This document shows positions 28,949 to 39,571 of a DNA stretch of 64,000 nucleotides, piece after piece; positions within the stretch are counted from its first letter, which is position 1, and each line of letters starts with the position of its first letter. The notes beneath the pieces were generated by a model. It was given only the letters and a program-made list of their open reading frames with translations, ran no database searches and had not been told where the DNA came from. The position numbers and the translations under genes were made by a program. The stretch is from JACDAN01 sp963827705 (GTDB lineage: Bacteria; Actinomycetota; Thermoleophilia; Gaiellales; Gaiellaceae). Location: assembly GCA_963827705.1 (NCBI GenBank), contig CAWHBN010000013.1, positions 359,428-423,427 on the forward strand, read 5' to 3'.

Positions 28949-28954
28949 TACAAT
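28949..28954 (+). promoter_or_regulatory. -10 element of the initiator tRNA gene
   Basis: TACAAT lies 12 bases before the tRNA 5' end, just after the msrA stop. A -35 would fall in the end of msrA (around 28926-28931); it is not a good match. Confidence 0.5.
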
Positions 28955-28966
28955 CGCCACCAGCGA

Positions 28967-29040
28967 CGCGGGGTGGAGCAGTCAGGTAGCTCGCCGGGCT
29001 CATAACCCGGAGGTCGCAGGTTCAAATCCTGCCCCCGCTA
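28967..29040 (+). tRNA. Initiator tRNA-Met (anticodon CAU)
   Basis: 74-nt tRNA. Acceptor CGCGGGG faces CCCCGCT, leaving C1 and U72 unpaired, the initiator hallmark. The anticodon arm CCGGG-CTCATAA-CCCGG has the three G:C pairs needed for initiation; the CAT is at 29001-29003. T arm GCAGG-TTCAAAT-CCTGC. CCA is not encoded. It closely resembles actinobacterial tRNA-fMet. Confidence 0.97.
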
Positions 29041-29045
29041 CTGCA

Positions 29046-29073
29046 AAGGGCGTCGAAAGGCGCCCTTGTCTTT
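29046..29073 (+). terminator. Rho-independent terminator of the initiator tRNA
   Basis: 7-bp stem AAGGGCG/CGCCCTT with an 8-base loop followed by GTCTTT, starting 5 bases after the tRNA. Confidence 0.7.
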
Positions 29074-29098
29074 CTCGCTTCTGCCGCGCGTTTTACCG

Positions 29099-30074
29099 CT
29101 AGGCGAACGCTCGGCCGCTGCGGGCCTGCCGGAGCCGACGCTCGGCAAGCAGCTCGGCCAAGCGACTGACCGCCCAGAACGCGACCAGCGCGTAGATCCA
29201 GCCGAGCAGAATGTCGACGAAGTAGTGCTCCGCCGTGTAGACGAGCGCGAACGCCATCGCCCAGGGGTACGCGGCGAGCAGCAGCCGCCCCCACCGAGGC
29301 GCCCGGCGCCAGAGGATCAAGCGTGATGAGCAGCGTGTACGCGGCGTGCAGCGACGGAACTGCAGCGACAGGGTTCGCGTACTGCGACCCCTCTTCGAAA
29401 AACGTGTTGACGTGGACGACGGGGATCTCACGCCAGATGACGGCGATCGAGCGGGTCGTTGGGTCGAGCTCCCCATAGTGGCTCGCGAGCCAGGGCGGTG
29501 CGGCCGGAAAGAGGGCGTAGGTCGCGAACCCCATCAACGCGAGGACCAGGACCATGGCGACGTAGCGGCGGAAGAGGCTTCGGGCGGAGAACCAGAGGAA
29601 CCCGGCCACGAGATAGGTCGCGACGAAGTAGCTCAGGTAGACGACACAGGCGGCGTAGTCGTACCAGTGCAGGTTTCCCGCCCCGTCCCAAAGGCGTTCC
29701 TGGAGCCAGACCGTCGGAACGCTGCCGAAGAACAGGATCTCCTCGACCCGAAGTTGTGGGCGCACGTGCGCCGAAAAGAGCAAGTTGTCGGCATGCCCTC
29801 GTAGGAGGTCATACGCCGAAAGGATGAGTGCGAACGGAAGCCACTCGAGCACGACGCCACGAATCCAGCCACGGACGTTCGTCAACGAAAAGGCGAGCAG
29901 CCCGAGGACGATCCAGACGAGGATGTGGCTGCGCGAGAGCGTCACGCCGTCGCTGATGACCATGACCGAGAGCGCGACGGCGTACGCCGACGGCCCGACC
30001 CAGGAAAGACTGCGGCGAACGCGGCCGGGCTCGTACAGCCGCTCGGCGACAGAAACGACCGAGGAGCCGTTCAC
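29099..30074 (-). CDS. PAP2/inositol-phosphotransferase-like membrane protein with a one-base frameshift
   Basis: Polytopic membrane protein with about seven hydrophobic helices. The PAP2 signature parts are VAAVPSLHAAYTLLITL in the first frame and YTAEHYFVDILLGWIYALVAFW in the second; between them the frame changes near 29319-29320, where CTTG probably should read CTG. The full product would have about 325 residues and resemble Aur1/Ipt1-type phosphotransferases or PAP2 phosphatases acting on lipid phosphates. The start is uncertain: GTG 30074, preceded by TACGGT at a leaderless distance, or GTG 30083. It is divergent from the glucodextranase-like gene. Confidence 0.75.
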
Positions 30075-30212
30075 GGGCTGCACCGTAACGTCACGCGCTG
30101 ACAGCAGCCCCGTGAGCCACGCCGAAGCGTTGCGTTGGGGCGACTCATCGTCGACGCAATCGTCGTATGCTGCGTCCGCCAACGGGGGTGGGGTATCGCC
30201 GGTCCGATTCGA

Positions 30213-33200
30213 GTGACCAGAGTGAGGAGCCTTGGCGGCGTGCTGCTCGTGCTCGCCGTGACGCTCGTGCTGCTTCCTGCGGCGACCGCGTCGCACACTC
30301 CGGCCCCGTCCTCCGTCACGATCGCCGGCTCGCTGCAGTCGGAGCTCGGCTGTCCCGTTGACTGGCAGGCGGAGTGCGCGGCGACCCATCTGACGTACGA
30401 CGCGGGCGACGACGTCTGGCAGGGGACGTTCTCGCTTCCGGCGGGCAGCTTCGAGTACAAGGCCGCCCTCAACGACTCGTGGGACGAGAACTACGGCCGA
30501 AACGCGCAGGCAAACGGCGCGAACATCCCGCTCGACCTCGCTTCGGGGGCGAGCGTCAAGTTCTACTACGACCACGAGAGCCACTGGGCCACGGACAACA
30601 GGGGCTCGGTCATCGCCGTCGCCGCGGGAAGCTTCCAGTCCGAGCTCGGCTGCCCGAGCGACTGGGATCCGGGCTGCCTCCGCTCCTGGCTGCAGGACCC
30701 GGACGGCAACGGGATCTACTCGTTCGAGACGACGGCGCTGCCGCAGGGCTCGTACGAGGGGAAGGTCGCGATCAACGAGAGCTGGGACGAGAACTACGGC
30801 CAGGGCGGGGTGCCGAACGGGCCGAACATCGCGTTCAACGTCCCGGTCGCGGGCGCGAAGGTGACCTTCACCTACGACGCCTCAACGCACGTCCTGACCG
30901 TCGCCGCCACCGTCCCCGGCGCGCCCGGCGGCCCCGGCGCGCTCTCGCACTTCGACCTCGCGCGAAAGGACTGCCTCGGCACCGCCCGCAACACGAGCTC
31001 GAAGGTCTGGTACACGGTCGCGAACGGCGTCCTGAGCGACGTCTACTACCCGACCGTCGACAACACGAACCTGGAGACGCTCCAGTACGTCGTCACCGAC
31101 GGCTCCACCTTCACCGACCTGCAGACGCGCGACATGACCTACGCGGTGCGGGCGGTGCACGGCTCCGGCGGCATGGCCTGCAAGGTCACGACGTCGGCGA
31201 AGAGCGGGCGCTACCGGATCGAGACCGAGTACATCACCGACCCGAAGCGGAACTCGGTGCTGATGCGCGTCGAGTTCAAGCCGCGCCATCGGGGCTACCG
31301 CCTCTACGTCCGCTTCGATCCGACGGTCAACGGCAACGGGGGCGGCGGCGCGGGCAACGGCGGCGCCGACTCCGCGACGGTGGACGGCTCGACGGGCCAT
31401 CCCGTCCTCGTCTCGTCGGATCCGGTCACCGCGACGAACGCTGTCAACCGTGACTACGCGCAGCCTGTCTACGCGGCGCTGGACGGCTCGTTCGGCGAGG
31501 CGTCGAGCGGCTTCGTGGGCGCCTCGAGCGACGGGCTCGTCCAGCTCGACGCCTCGCACGCGCTCACCGACACGTACGACGACGCCGTGGGCGGCAACGT
31601 CGTCCAGACCGCGCGCGTCCTCCTCGAGCGCGGCAAGACCGTTCTCGCGCTCGGCTTCGGCTCTTCCCAGGAAGAGGCGGTCGGCACTGCGGAGGGATCG
31701 CTCGGCGCCGGCTTCAGCAAGGCACTCGCGAAGTACAAGAAGCAGTGGAAGCACTACGACAAGTCGCTGCTCGAGCCTCGCACGGAGAAGCTGCGCGGGA
31801 TCAAGGGCAAGGACCGTAAGCGGCTCGAGGACGCGTACTACCTCAGCGCCAACGTGATCAAGGCGTCGGAGGACAAGACGTTCCCCGGCGCGATCGTCGC
31901 CAGCCTCGCCTCGCCGTGGGGTCAGGCGGTCTCGGCCGGCGACCCCGCGAACACCTACTTCGGCTCCTACCGCGAGGTGTTCGCGCGCGACCTGTACGAG
32001 AGCTGGACGGGCCTCGTCGCCGCCGGCGACCTCGCGACCGCGCGCGACGCGACGCTCTTCCTCTTCGAGCGGCAGCAGCTTCCGGACGGGTCGATGCCGC
32101 GCAACAGCCTCGTGAACGGCAAGGTCGCGCCGGACTCGTTCGGCACGCAGCTCGACGAGACCGCGTACCCGATCCTGATGGCGCAGCAGCTCGGGCTGAC
32201 CGATGCATCGCTCTACGCGGACCACATCAGGCCGGCGGCGAACTTCCTCATCGCCCGCGGCCCCGCGTTCGGCGTCGAGCGCTGGGAGGAGCAGAGCGGC
32301 TACTCGCCGTCCACGATCGCGGCGGAGATCGCCGGTCTCGCCGCGGCAGCGGAGCTCGCGCGGGCAAACGGCGACACGGCTTCGGCGGCCGTCTGGTTGG
32401 GCGTCGCAGACGACTGGCAGCGGTCGGTCAAGGGCTGGACCGTGACGACGAGCGGTCCGCACGCGACGCATCCGTACTTCATCCGGCTCTCGAAGACGGG
32501 TGACCCGAACGCCGCGATCACGTACAACGTCGGCAACGGCGGCCCGACGCTCGACCAGCGCGCCGTGATCGACGCCGGCTTCCTCGAGCTGGTGCGCCTC
32601 GGCGAGCTGCCGCCGAACGACCCGACGTCCTCCGGTCGCTCCCGGTCGTCGATGCGCAGATCAAGAAGACGACCGTGAGAGGGCCAGGGTGGCACCGATA
32701 CAACGGCGACGGCTACGGGGACCGCGCGACCGACGGCCGGCCATGGGCTCCGAGCGGCCAGGGCAACGGCCACCTCTGGCCGGCGCTCTCGGCCGAGCGC
32801 GGCGAGCACGAGCTCGTCACGGGCGACAGGACGGAGGCGGCCTCGCTGCTGCTCGCAATGAGCCGGTTCTCCTCGGGCGTCGGCCTGATCCCGGAGCAGA
32901 ACTGGGAGCTGCCCGACCTCGCGGCGTCGCCCTTCGGCACCGACCCGACGGTTGCTTCGATCGGCTTCGAGAACGGCGGCGCAGCCGGCTCCGCCTCGCC
33001 GCTCACCTGGTCCGCGGCCTCGTTCGTGAGGCTCGCGCGAGACCTGGCCACGGGCCGGAACGTCGTGCTGCCGAGGGTGACGCACTCACGCTACGTCGCC
33101 AACACGCAGGGCACGACGCCGCTGACGGTGACGAGCCCCGCCGACAACGCGTCCGTCACCTCCTCTCCGGTCACCGTCACAGGCACGACCGCGCCGGGGA

Positions 33201-34096
33201 ACGCCGTCTACGTCGCCTCGACGAACACGGATGCCAACTCCGCGGCGACCGTCGTCTCGACGACCGCGGGCGGCGACGGCTCGTTCAGCGTCGACGTCCC
33301 GATCACGGGCGGCACCAACGTCCTGAACGTCGTCGCCGTCAGTCCGACCGGCGGGACCGCCCACGCGCGGCGCACGGTCCTCCTCGACGTCCTGCCCGGA
33401 ACGCTGCTCCTCGACGTCGCCGACCCGGACGGCGACGACGCCGGCCCCGGGAACTACGCCTATCCGACCTTCGCCGGCTTCCGTCCGGGCGCCTTCGACA
33501 TCCAGCGGTTCCAGGTCTTCGACTCCGGCGACACCGTCACCTTCCGGCTGCGGACCCGCGACCTGTCGGAGACGTTCGGCAGCCCGCTCGGCGCGCAGCT
33601 CGTCGACGTCTATGTACGCGTCCCCGGGGCGGCGACGACGTCCACGGCGGCGGCGCATCCGTTGCGCAACTTCGCGATCGCACCGGCGTTCGCGTGGAGC
33701 CGGCTGATCCAGGTGCAGGGCTTCGGCCAGCGCTACGTGGACGCGGGCGGCAATGCACTCGGGACGGTGACGATCTCGGCGAATCCGATCTCACGCTTCA
33801 TCACCTTCAGCGTCCCGAAGGCGTCCCTCGGGACGCCCGGCCCCGGCTGGGGCTTCGTCGTCGTCCTCACCGGCCAGGACGGCTTCAGCCCCGACAATGC
33901 CCGCAGCTTCGCGCCGACGCCGCAGGAGTTCCAGTTCGGAGTCTGCGCGACTGCGAGCTCCGATCCCCACTGCACGTTCGACCCCGGCCTCGTTCCGAAG
34001 GCAGTCGACGTGATCCCCACCCCCGGGGTGCTCCAGTCCACGGAGCTCGACTACACGCTCGGCCCCGTGCGGCTGACGGGCGTCTCAATTCCGTAG
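30213..34096 (+). CDS. Secreted GH15 glucodextranase/glucoamylase-like enzyme, multi-domain, one-base frameshift at about 32628
   Basis: A very large exported glucan hydrolase. From GTG 30213: signal peptide (SLGGVLLVLAVTLVLLPAATA), two X25-type modules of amylopullulanases (residues about 33-130 and 130-233, each with a GSFQSELGCPSDW-like start and SWDENYG), a GH15 N-terminal beta domain, and the alpha/alpha catalytic domain with QLDETAYPILMAQQLG and, after the frameshift, IPEQNWELPDLA holding likely acid/base glutamates. An Ig-like module (about 33110-33390) and a glucodextranase-type C-terminal domain follow. One missing G near 32627-32628 breaks the frame. Expected to release glucose from alpha-glucans outside the cell. 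Confidence 0.85.
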
Positions 34097-34106
34097 ATCA
34101 ACCGGA

Positions 34107-34955
34107 CTACCAGCTGGCGATCACACGGCAGGGCCCGCCTGATCCCTCCTCCCACGGGATGAGCCCGACGTAGGCGACGGCTCCCCTCGGCGGGATCTTG
34201 TCGAGGTTGTTCAGGCCCTCGAGCCCGTAGCGGTCGGTCGCGAGGAAGTCCACATGGACGGGGAAGGTCGCTGAGTTCCCAGGGTCGAGACTGATCGTGT
34301 CGACGCCGATACCCGTCACCTTCCGGCGCTCGGCGAGCCACATGGCGGCCTCGACGCTGAAGCCGGGGAAGTGGTAGTCCGGGAAGGCGGCGCCGCCCTT
34401 GAACTCGAGGGGGTCGTCGACCTTCGCGGCCCAACCGGAGTCCATGCACGCGATCGACCCCTCCGGGATCCTTCCGTGTCGTCGCTCGAACCGGCGCAGG
34501 TCGTCGACGGTCACCATCGTGTCCGGCTCTCGCTCGGCACGCCGCGAGATGTCGATCACGACGATCGGGACGAGCAGCTCCTCCAGCGTGATCTCCGGTG
34601 AGAGCCGTCCGCCCGGCGTGAAATGGCCCGGGGCGTCCATGTGGGTTCCCGAGTGCTCGCCGAACGTCCACTTCTGCGCGTAGAAGCCGCCCGCCGGGAT
34701 CGTGACGAGCGTCTCCCTCGCGGGCGAGTCGAAGGTAAAGACCGGGAAACCTTCCTTGAACACGTGCGTGAGGTCCTGAAGACGTTTCTTGTCGTGGCGA
34801 TGCGTCGCGGGACGTCCGCCGGAGGCGAGGCCGGGGAAGGCAGCGGCGACGGCCGCGCCGACGCCGGTAAGGACGGCCGTGCGGCGGTCGATGCGGGGCC
34901 GATCCTGCTGCTCGATCTGCTCGCGAACGATCTCGACAGTTCCGGGGAGACACAT
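34107..34955 (-). CDS. Cyclase-family metal hydrolase (kynurenine-formamidase-like), exported
   Basis: 282 residues. After a polar start comes RIDRRTAVLTGVGAAVAAAFPGLASG, a twin-arginine-like signal, so export is likely. The cyclase-family motif is EHSGTHMDAPGHF (His-x-Gly-Thr-His-x-Asp metal site), with TGIGVDTISLDPGNS and a C-terminal GGPCRVIASW. Relatives hydrolyse N-formylkynurenine, isatin or similar amides. The ATG at 34955 has a GAGGAGG site 8 bases upstream. It faces the GH15 gene (10-base gap) and is divergent from the cyclase-ATPase regulator. Confidence 0.88.
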   Translation of the reverse strand: MCLPGTVEIVREQIEQQDRPRIDRRTAVLTGVGAAVAAAFPGLASGGRPATHRHDKKRLQDLTHVFKEGFPVFTFDSPARETLVTIPAGGFYAQKWTFGEHSGTHMDAPGHFTPGGRLSPEITLEELLVPIVVIDISRRAEREPDTMVTVDDLRRFERRHGRIPEGSIACMDSGWAAKVDDPLEFKGGAAFPDYHFPGFSVEAAMWLAERRKVTGIGVDTISLDPGNSATFPVHVDFLATDRYGLEGLNNLDKIPPRGAVAYVGLIPWEEGSGGPCRVIASW

Positions 34956-35058
34956 AGCTCTGTCCTCCTCTCAGGTCGCTCCCACGAGTCTAGGCGACGA
35001 GTTCGCGGATCGCCCTGCGTGTCGGCCTTTCCGCCCGTCTGTGCGAGATGATCGCTCT

Positions 35059-37549
35059 GTGGGCGCACCACCCTTGCCATCCGGCACGGTCACGTTCCTC
35101 TTCACCGACGTCGAAGGGTCGACCCGTCTCCTGCAAGAGCACGGGCCTGCCTACGCCGATCTCCTCGAAGAGCATCGGCGCGTGATCCGCGAGGCCTTCG
35201 GGCGACACGACGGGGTCGAGGTGGACACCCAGGGCGACGCGTTCTTCGTCGCGTTCTCGCGGGCGGCCGACGCCGTCGCCGCCTCGGCCGAGGCGCAGAG
35301 GGCACTCGGGGCCGGGCCGATCCGGGTCCGGATGGGCATCCACACCGGCGAGCCGCTCGTGACCCAGGAGGGCTACGTCGGCATGGACGTCCACCGCGCG
35401 GCGCGGATCGCAGCCTCGGCGCACGGCGGCCAGATCGTCGTCTCAGAGACGACGCACCGCCTTCTTCAGGCAGACGCTCCGATCCGCGACCTCGGCGAGC
35501 ACCGCCTGAAGGACCTGATCGGCGCAGAGCGCCTCTTCCAGCTCGGCGAGGGCGAGTTCCCGCCCCTCCGGACGCTCGACGCAACCAACCTGCCGGTCGT
35601 CTCGATCCCGCTCATCGGCCGCGAGCAGGAGCTCGAGGAGCTCGTCGCGATGCTCTCGAACGGGACGCGCCTTCTCACCGTCACAGGCCCGGGCGGCACG
35701 GGCAAGACACGCCTCGCGCTCCAAGTCGCGGCGGAGCTCGTCGGGAAGCTCGACGACGGCGTCTTCTGGATTTCGCTCGCGGGTCTCACGGATCCCGAGC
35801 TCCTGCCCTCGGAGGTCGCACAGACCGTCGGGGCTCCCGACGACCTCACGGGCTTCCTCCGCGGACGAGAGGTTCTGCTTCCTCCTCGACAACTTCGAGC
35901 ACCTCCTCGCCGGCGCTCCCGTCGTGAGCGCTGTCCTTGGCGCCTGCTCCCAGGTACGGGTGCTCGTCACGAGCCGAGCGCCGCTTCGTGTCGCGGGGGA
36001 GCAGGAGTACCGGCTCGAGCCGCTTGCGCAGAAGCAGGCGGCCGCACTGTTCGTCGAGCGCGCCCACGCCGTCGGGCGCGATGTCGCTCCCGACGCGACC
36101 GTGGAGGAGATCTGCCGCCGCCTCGACGGCCTCCCACTCGCGGTCGAGCTCGCCGCGGCGCGGACGAAGCTGCTCTCGCCCGAGCGGCTCCTCGAGCGGC
36201 TCGACTCGGCGCTCGCCGTCCTGACGAGCGGTGCACGCGACGCCCCCGAGCGCCAGCGGACACTGCGTGCGACGATCGAGTGGAGCTACGACCTCCTCGA
36301 ACCGCGCACCCGTGAGCTTTTCGCCCGCCTCTCGGTCTTCTCCGGCACGTTCCCACTGGAGGCGGCCGAGGAGGTCTGCGATGCGGACCTCGACGATCTT
36401 GGCGCCCTGGTCGACTACAGCCTCGTCAAGCCGATCGGCGACGACCGGTTCTTCATGCTCGAGACCATCGGCGAGTACGCCCTCGAGAAGCTCCGGGAGG
36501 GGAGCGAGGGGGAGGAGCTGCGTCGTCGCCACGCGGCGTTCTTCGCGGCGCTTGCCGAGCAAGCCTACGACGATCGTTTCGACGCGGAGGCCGAGTGGTC
36601 TGCACGGCTCGAGAGAGACCACGACGACCTGCGTGCCGCACTCGTCTGGCTGTTGGAAAACGACTCCGATCGCGCGCTCGAGCTTGCAGGTGCACTTGGG
36701 TGGTTCTGGCTTTCACGCGGGCTGCTGCGTGAGGGACACGGGCGCCTCGCCGCGGCGCTCGCGGCATCGGGCATGACCGGTCGCTCCCGCGCCCGCGCGC
36801 TCACGGCTTCCGGCGCGCTGGCCGCGCGGGCGGGGGAGAAGGCCGCAGGGATCGCGGAGCTCGACGCCGCTGTGGCGATGTGGCGCGAGCTCGGCGACGT
36901 TGACGAGCTCGCATCGGCGCTCGACAGCCTCGGCTGGCCACTCGTCTACGACACCAGTGACAACACACGCGCGCTGGAGGCGTTCGAGCAGAGCCTCGAG
37001 CTGCGCCGGCAGCTCGGCGACGAGGCGGGAATGACCCGCGCCCTCGTCGGCATCGCTCAGGTACTGGTCGCCATGGGCGAGACGGAGCGCGCAGAAGTGA
37101 TCGCGCACGACCTGCTCGACAGGGCGGCCGACGATGCGCGCACGGAGCACTTCGCCTACCACTTCCTCGCCGACTGCGCGCTCATCCGCGGTGACCCCGA
37201 GGAGGCGGGAACCCGCTACCGCCAGAGTCTGCGGGCCGCCCTTCCGCTCGGCGACGTCGTCGAGACGAGCTTCGAGGTGCAGGGTGTGGCGATGTCGGAG
37301 GCGGCGACGGGCAATACCCACTTTGCGCTCGTCCTCGCGGGATCCGTCGAAGCGCTCTGGGAATCGCTTGGCGTCTCTTTCTCGATTGCGTTCTGGGACG
37401 TGCTGCTCGAGCGGTACCTCGCTCCTGCGCGCGCGTCGCTCGGGGACGAGTACGACGCCGTCCGTGCCGAGGGGCGCGCGCTCGCCTTCGACGACGCCGT
37501 CGAGCTCGCGCTCCGCGACGACGCTCAGAGGGCGACGCCCGCTGGCTAG
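35059..37549 (+). CDS. Class III nucleotidyl cyclase fused to an AAA/TPR regulator ATPase, one-base frameshift at about 35863
   Basis: From GTG 35059: a class III adenylate/guanylate cyclase domain (FLFTDVEGSTRLLQ and TQGDAFFVAFS supply the two metal aspartates; GIHTGEP, DVHRAARIAASA follow), then a STAND-type ATPase with IGREQELEELVAML and Walker A TGPGGTGKTRLALQ, then, one base out of frame, LLDNFEHLLAG (Walker B), RVLVTSRAPLRVAGEQEY and GLPLAVELAAARTKLL, and a TPR-like helical C-terminus. CGCGGACGAG with one extra G at 35863-35864 explains the break. The product, about 829 residues, is a common actinobacterial signalling type with unknown input and output. Confidence 0.87.
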
Positions 37550-37577
37550 CGCAGCAGTGACTGTTCCGCCAGCTGAC

Positions 37578-38732
37578 TCATCGCTGGCCGATGGCGGAGA
37601 GTTGCTCGGCCAGGCGCCGACGAAAGGTCGGCACGTGTGCGAGGAGGCGCAGCGCCACATTGCGCAGCGGGCGAACCGCCGCCGGCGCAGTGGCCAGTCG
37701 CGTGAGGCGGTGGGCAAGTGCGACCACATGTATCGCCTCGGCACGACTGCCGGCCGCATACTCATCGAGCTTGTCCTCGCGACCCTCGCGCAGCGCGACC
37801 GACAGTGCATCTCCGAGAGTCACCGCATCACGCAGGCCAAGGTTCATGCCTTGCCCACCTGCCGGGCTGTGCGTATGTGCGGCGTCGCCGGCGAGCAGCA
37901 CCCGCCCAGCCCGGTACTTGTCGGCCACCCGCTCGTGGATCCGAAACCTGGATCCCCAGATCACTTCAGTCACCTTCGCCGTGATGCGACGCGGACCCCG
38001 AGTGTCCAGCAGTCGCTGCGCAAAGGCGACATCCGGTTGCTCGGGCGCATCGTCGACTTCAGCCACAAGCCGGAACGACCCGTCCGGGAGCGGCGCCACG
38101 ACCAACATGCCGGGTTTGGAGAAGAACAGCAGGACCTGGTCTGCCGGCAGGCCGCTCTCCACCCGGACGTCAGCCAGCGTGAAGGACAGCGACAACGCAT
38201 CGTTGCCGTTGTGGCCGAGCCCGGCCAGGTCGCGGATCGTGCTGTTCATGCCATCGGCCGCAACGACGTACTGGGCCTTGATCATGTGGCCGCCGTCGAG
38301 CGTGACCTCGGCACCGTCGGCGGTCTGGCTCACTCCGGTGGCGACGTACGGACGGTGGACCCTGCCGCCGAGCTCCTCGAGGCGGTCGAGCAAGACCTGC
38401 TCGGTGATGTTCTGCGGGATCATCAGCGTGTACGGATACTCGGTAGGAAGCTGATCGAATCGGACCGGCACGAGCTCCCGATCCCCATCGCGGATGGTGA
38501 ACTGCCGAGCCTGGATGCCGAGCCCTGCCAGTCGCTTCGAGACGCCGATCTGCTCGAGCATCTCGAGAGTCCGCGCGTGCACGACAGCGGCGCGCGACGT
38601 ATTCGCCCCTGCCGCTTGCCGCTCAACGACTGTGACGTCACGGCCATGCCCGGCCAACGAGGCGGCAACGGCCAATCCCACCGGTCCTGCACCGACAACC
38701 AGCACCTCGGTGCGATCAGGAACCTCACTCAT
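37578..38732 (-). CDS. FAD-dependent aromatic-type monooxygenase
   Basis: 384 residues of the PheA/TfdB/UbiH class. Dinucleotide motif VLVVGAGPVGLAVAASLAGHG at the N-terminus, the DG motif in VVAADGMNSTIRDL, and GRVLLAGDAAHTHSPAGGQGMNLGLRDAVTLG, which binds the FAD ribityl chain. It should hydroxylate an aromatic or polyketide-like substrate with NAD(P)H and O2. ATG 38732 is preferred over GTG 38735 because GGAAGGAG lies 6 bases upstream. No biosynthetic cluster surrounds it, so catabolism or detoxification is as likely as secondary metabolism. Confidence 0.9.
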   Translation of the reverse strand: MSEVPDRTEVLVVGAGPVGLAVAASLAGHGRDVTVVERQAAGANTSRAAVVHARTLEMLEQIGVSKRLAGLGIQARQFTIRDGDRELVPVRFDQLPTEYPYTLMIPQNITEQVLLDRLEELGGRVHRPYVATGVSQTADGAEVTLDGGHMIKAQYVVAADGMNSTIRDLAGLGHNGNDALSLSFTLADVRVESGLPADQVLLFFSKPGMLVVAPLPDGSFRLVAEVDDAPEQPDVAFAQRLLDTRGPRRITAKVTEVIWGSRFRIHERVADKYRAGRVLLAGDAAHTHSPAGGQGMNLGLRDAVTLGDALSVALREGREDKLDEYAAGSRAEAIHVVALAHRLTRLATAPAAVRPLRNVALRLLAHVPTFRRRLAEQLSAIGQR

Positions 38733-39051
38733 CACGATCTCCTTCCCTCAGGGCCCAAGCTGACTCGGCTGGGAGGGTGGCCGAGAAGGTTCAGCGCCCC
38801 GTCGGTGGGCTCCCTTCGGTCGCCGGGTTTCCGCGTCGATCGGAAGCCTTGGCTTCATCGCGCTCTTTTCGACAACCCGCTCCACAAAATCTCGCAGCTG
38901 TCGCTTCCGAGCGTAAGACGGGAGACTTGTGGTTTAGGGGGCGGGTTTCTGGCCTGATCAGGCGAGTACGCCGATCGCCCGCACGTAAGGAATGGCCTGC
39001 GTACCAACACTAAGGAGGCGGGATGAACTTCTAAGGAGAGAGGAGTGACGC
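38733..39051. other. Intergenic region with a three-codon ORF before the truncated hemoglobin gene
   Basis: No convincing protein gene in this 319-base stretch. Near its end, TAAGGAGG is followed by ATG-AAC-TTC-TAA at 39023-39034, a minimal ORF of Met-Asn-Phe, and then by a second ribosome site, GGAGAGAGGAG, for the hemoglobin ATG at 39052. Base composition is a little lower in GC than around it. I see no hairpin or repeat worth naming. Confidence 0.45.
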
Positions 39052-39460
39052 ATGGGAGAGCCGTCGTTGTACGAACGCCTCGGGGGCGTCTACGCCATTA
39101 GCGCGGTCGTCGACAGTTTCAGCGACCAGTTGGTGGAGAAAGGCACAATCGAGAAGCAGAACTCGAAGATCGAGGACTGGAACGAGCGACAAGGCCGCAG
39201 CTCGGCTGCCAGGCCTGAAATTCCTGCGGACACTGTGGCTCTGTGCGATCGCCGGCGGGCCGTTCGAGTACACGGGCCTACCTCTGGACGATGCACATTC
39301 GGATCTGCAACTTTCGTCGTCTGACTTCGATCAGGTCGCGGCGGTGCTTGCCGACACGCTCGAACACTTCAACGTGCCGCCGCGTGAGAAGGAGGAGGTG
39401 TTGGGCGCCTTCGAGGCGCACAAGCCTGAGGTCACGGCTGGTTCCAGCTCGCTCACATAA
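39052..39460 (+). CDS. Group I truncated hemoglobin, one-base frameshift around 39190-39215
   Basis: Small heme protein of about 135 residues for O2/NO chemistry. First frame: SLYERLGGVYAISAVVDSFSDQLV, the N-terminus of group I truncated hemoglobins. After a +1 shift: LKFLRTLWLCAIAGGPFEYTG, AHSDLQLSSSDFDQVAAVLADTLEHFNVPP and KEEVLGAFEAHKPEVTAG, ending at TAA 39458. The usual KFxRTLWL-GGPxxYTG order is intact across the break. The start has a good GGAGAGAGGAG site. One extra base somewhere between 39185 and 39215 is the simplest explanation. Confidence 0.82.
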
Positions 39461-39571
39461 GCCTGAAGAGCCCGGACGTAGCTAGCGTCTCGGCGTTGTC
39501 CGCGCGGTGGCCTCGACCGCTGTAGCGGTGTGGCCTGGGCGAGGCCGTGGTCAGCGTTGCGTTGGCAGCGG

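Noticed and set aside
34956..35058. Small protein gene between the cyclase-family hydrolase and the cyclase-ATPase gene
   Set aside because: The open frame upstream of 35059 lacks a ribosome site and homology; the region is a divergent promoter area.
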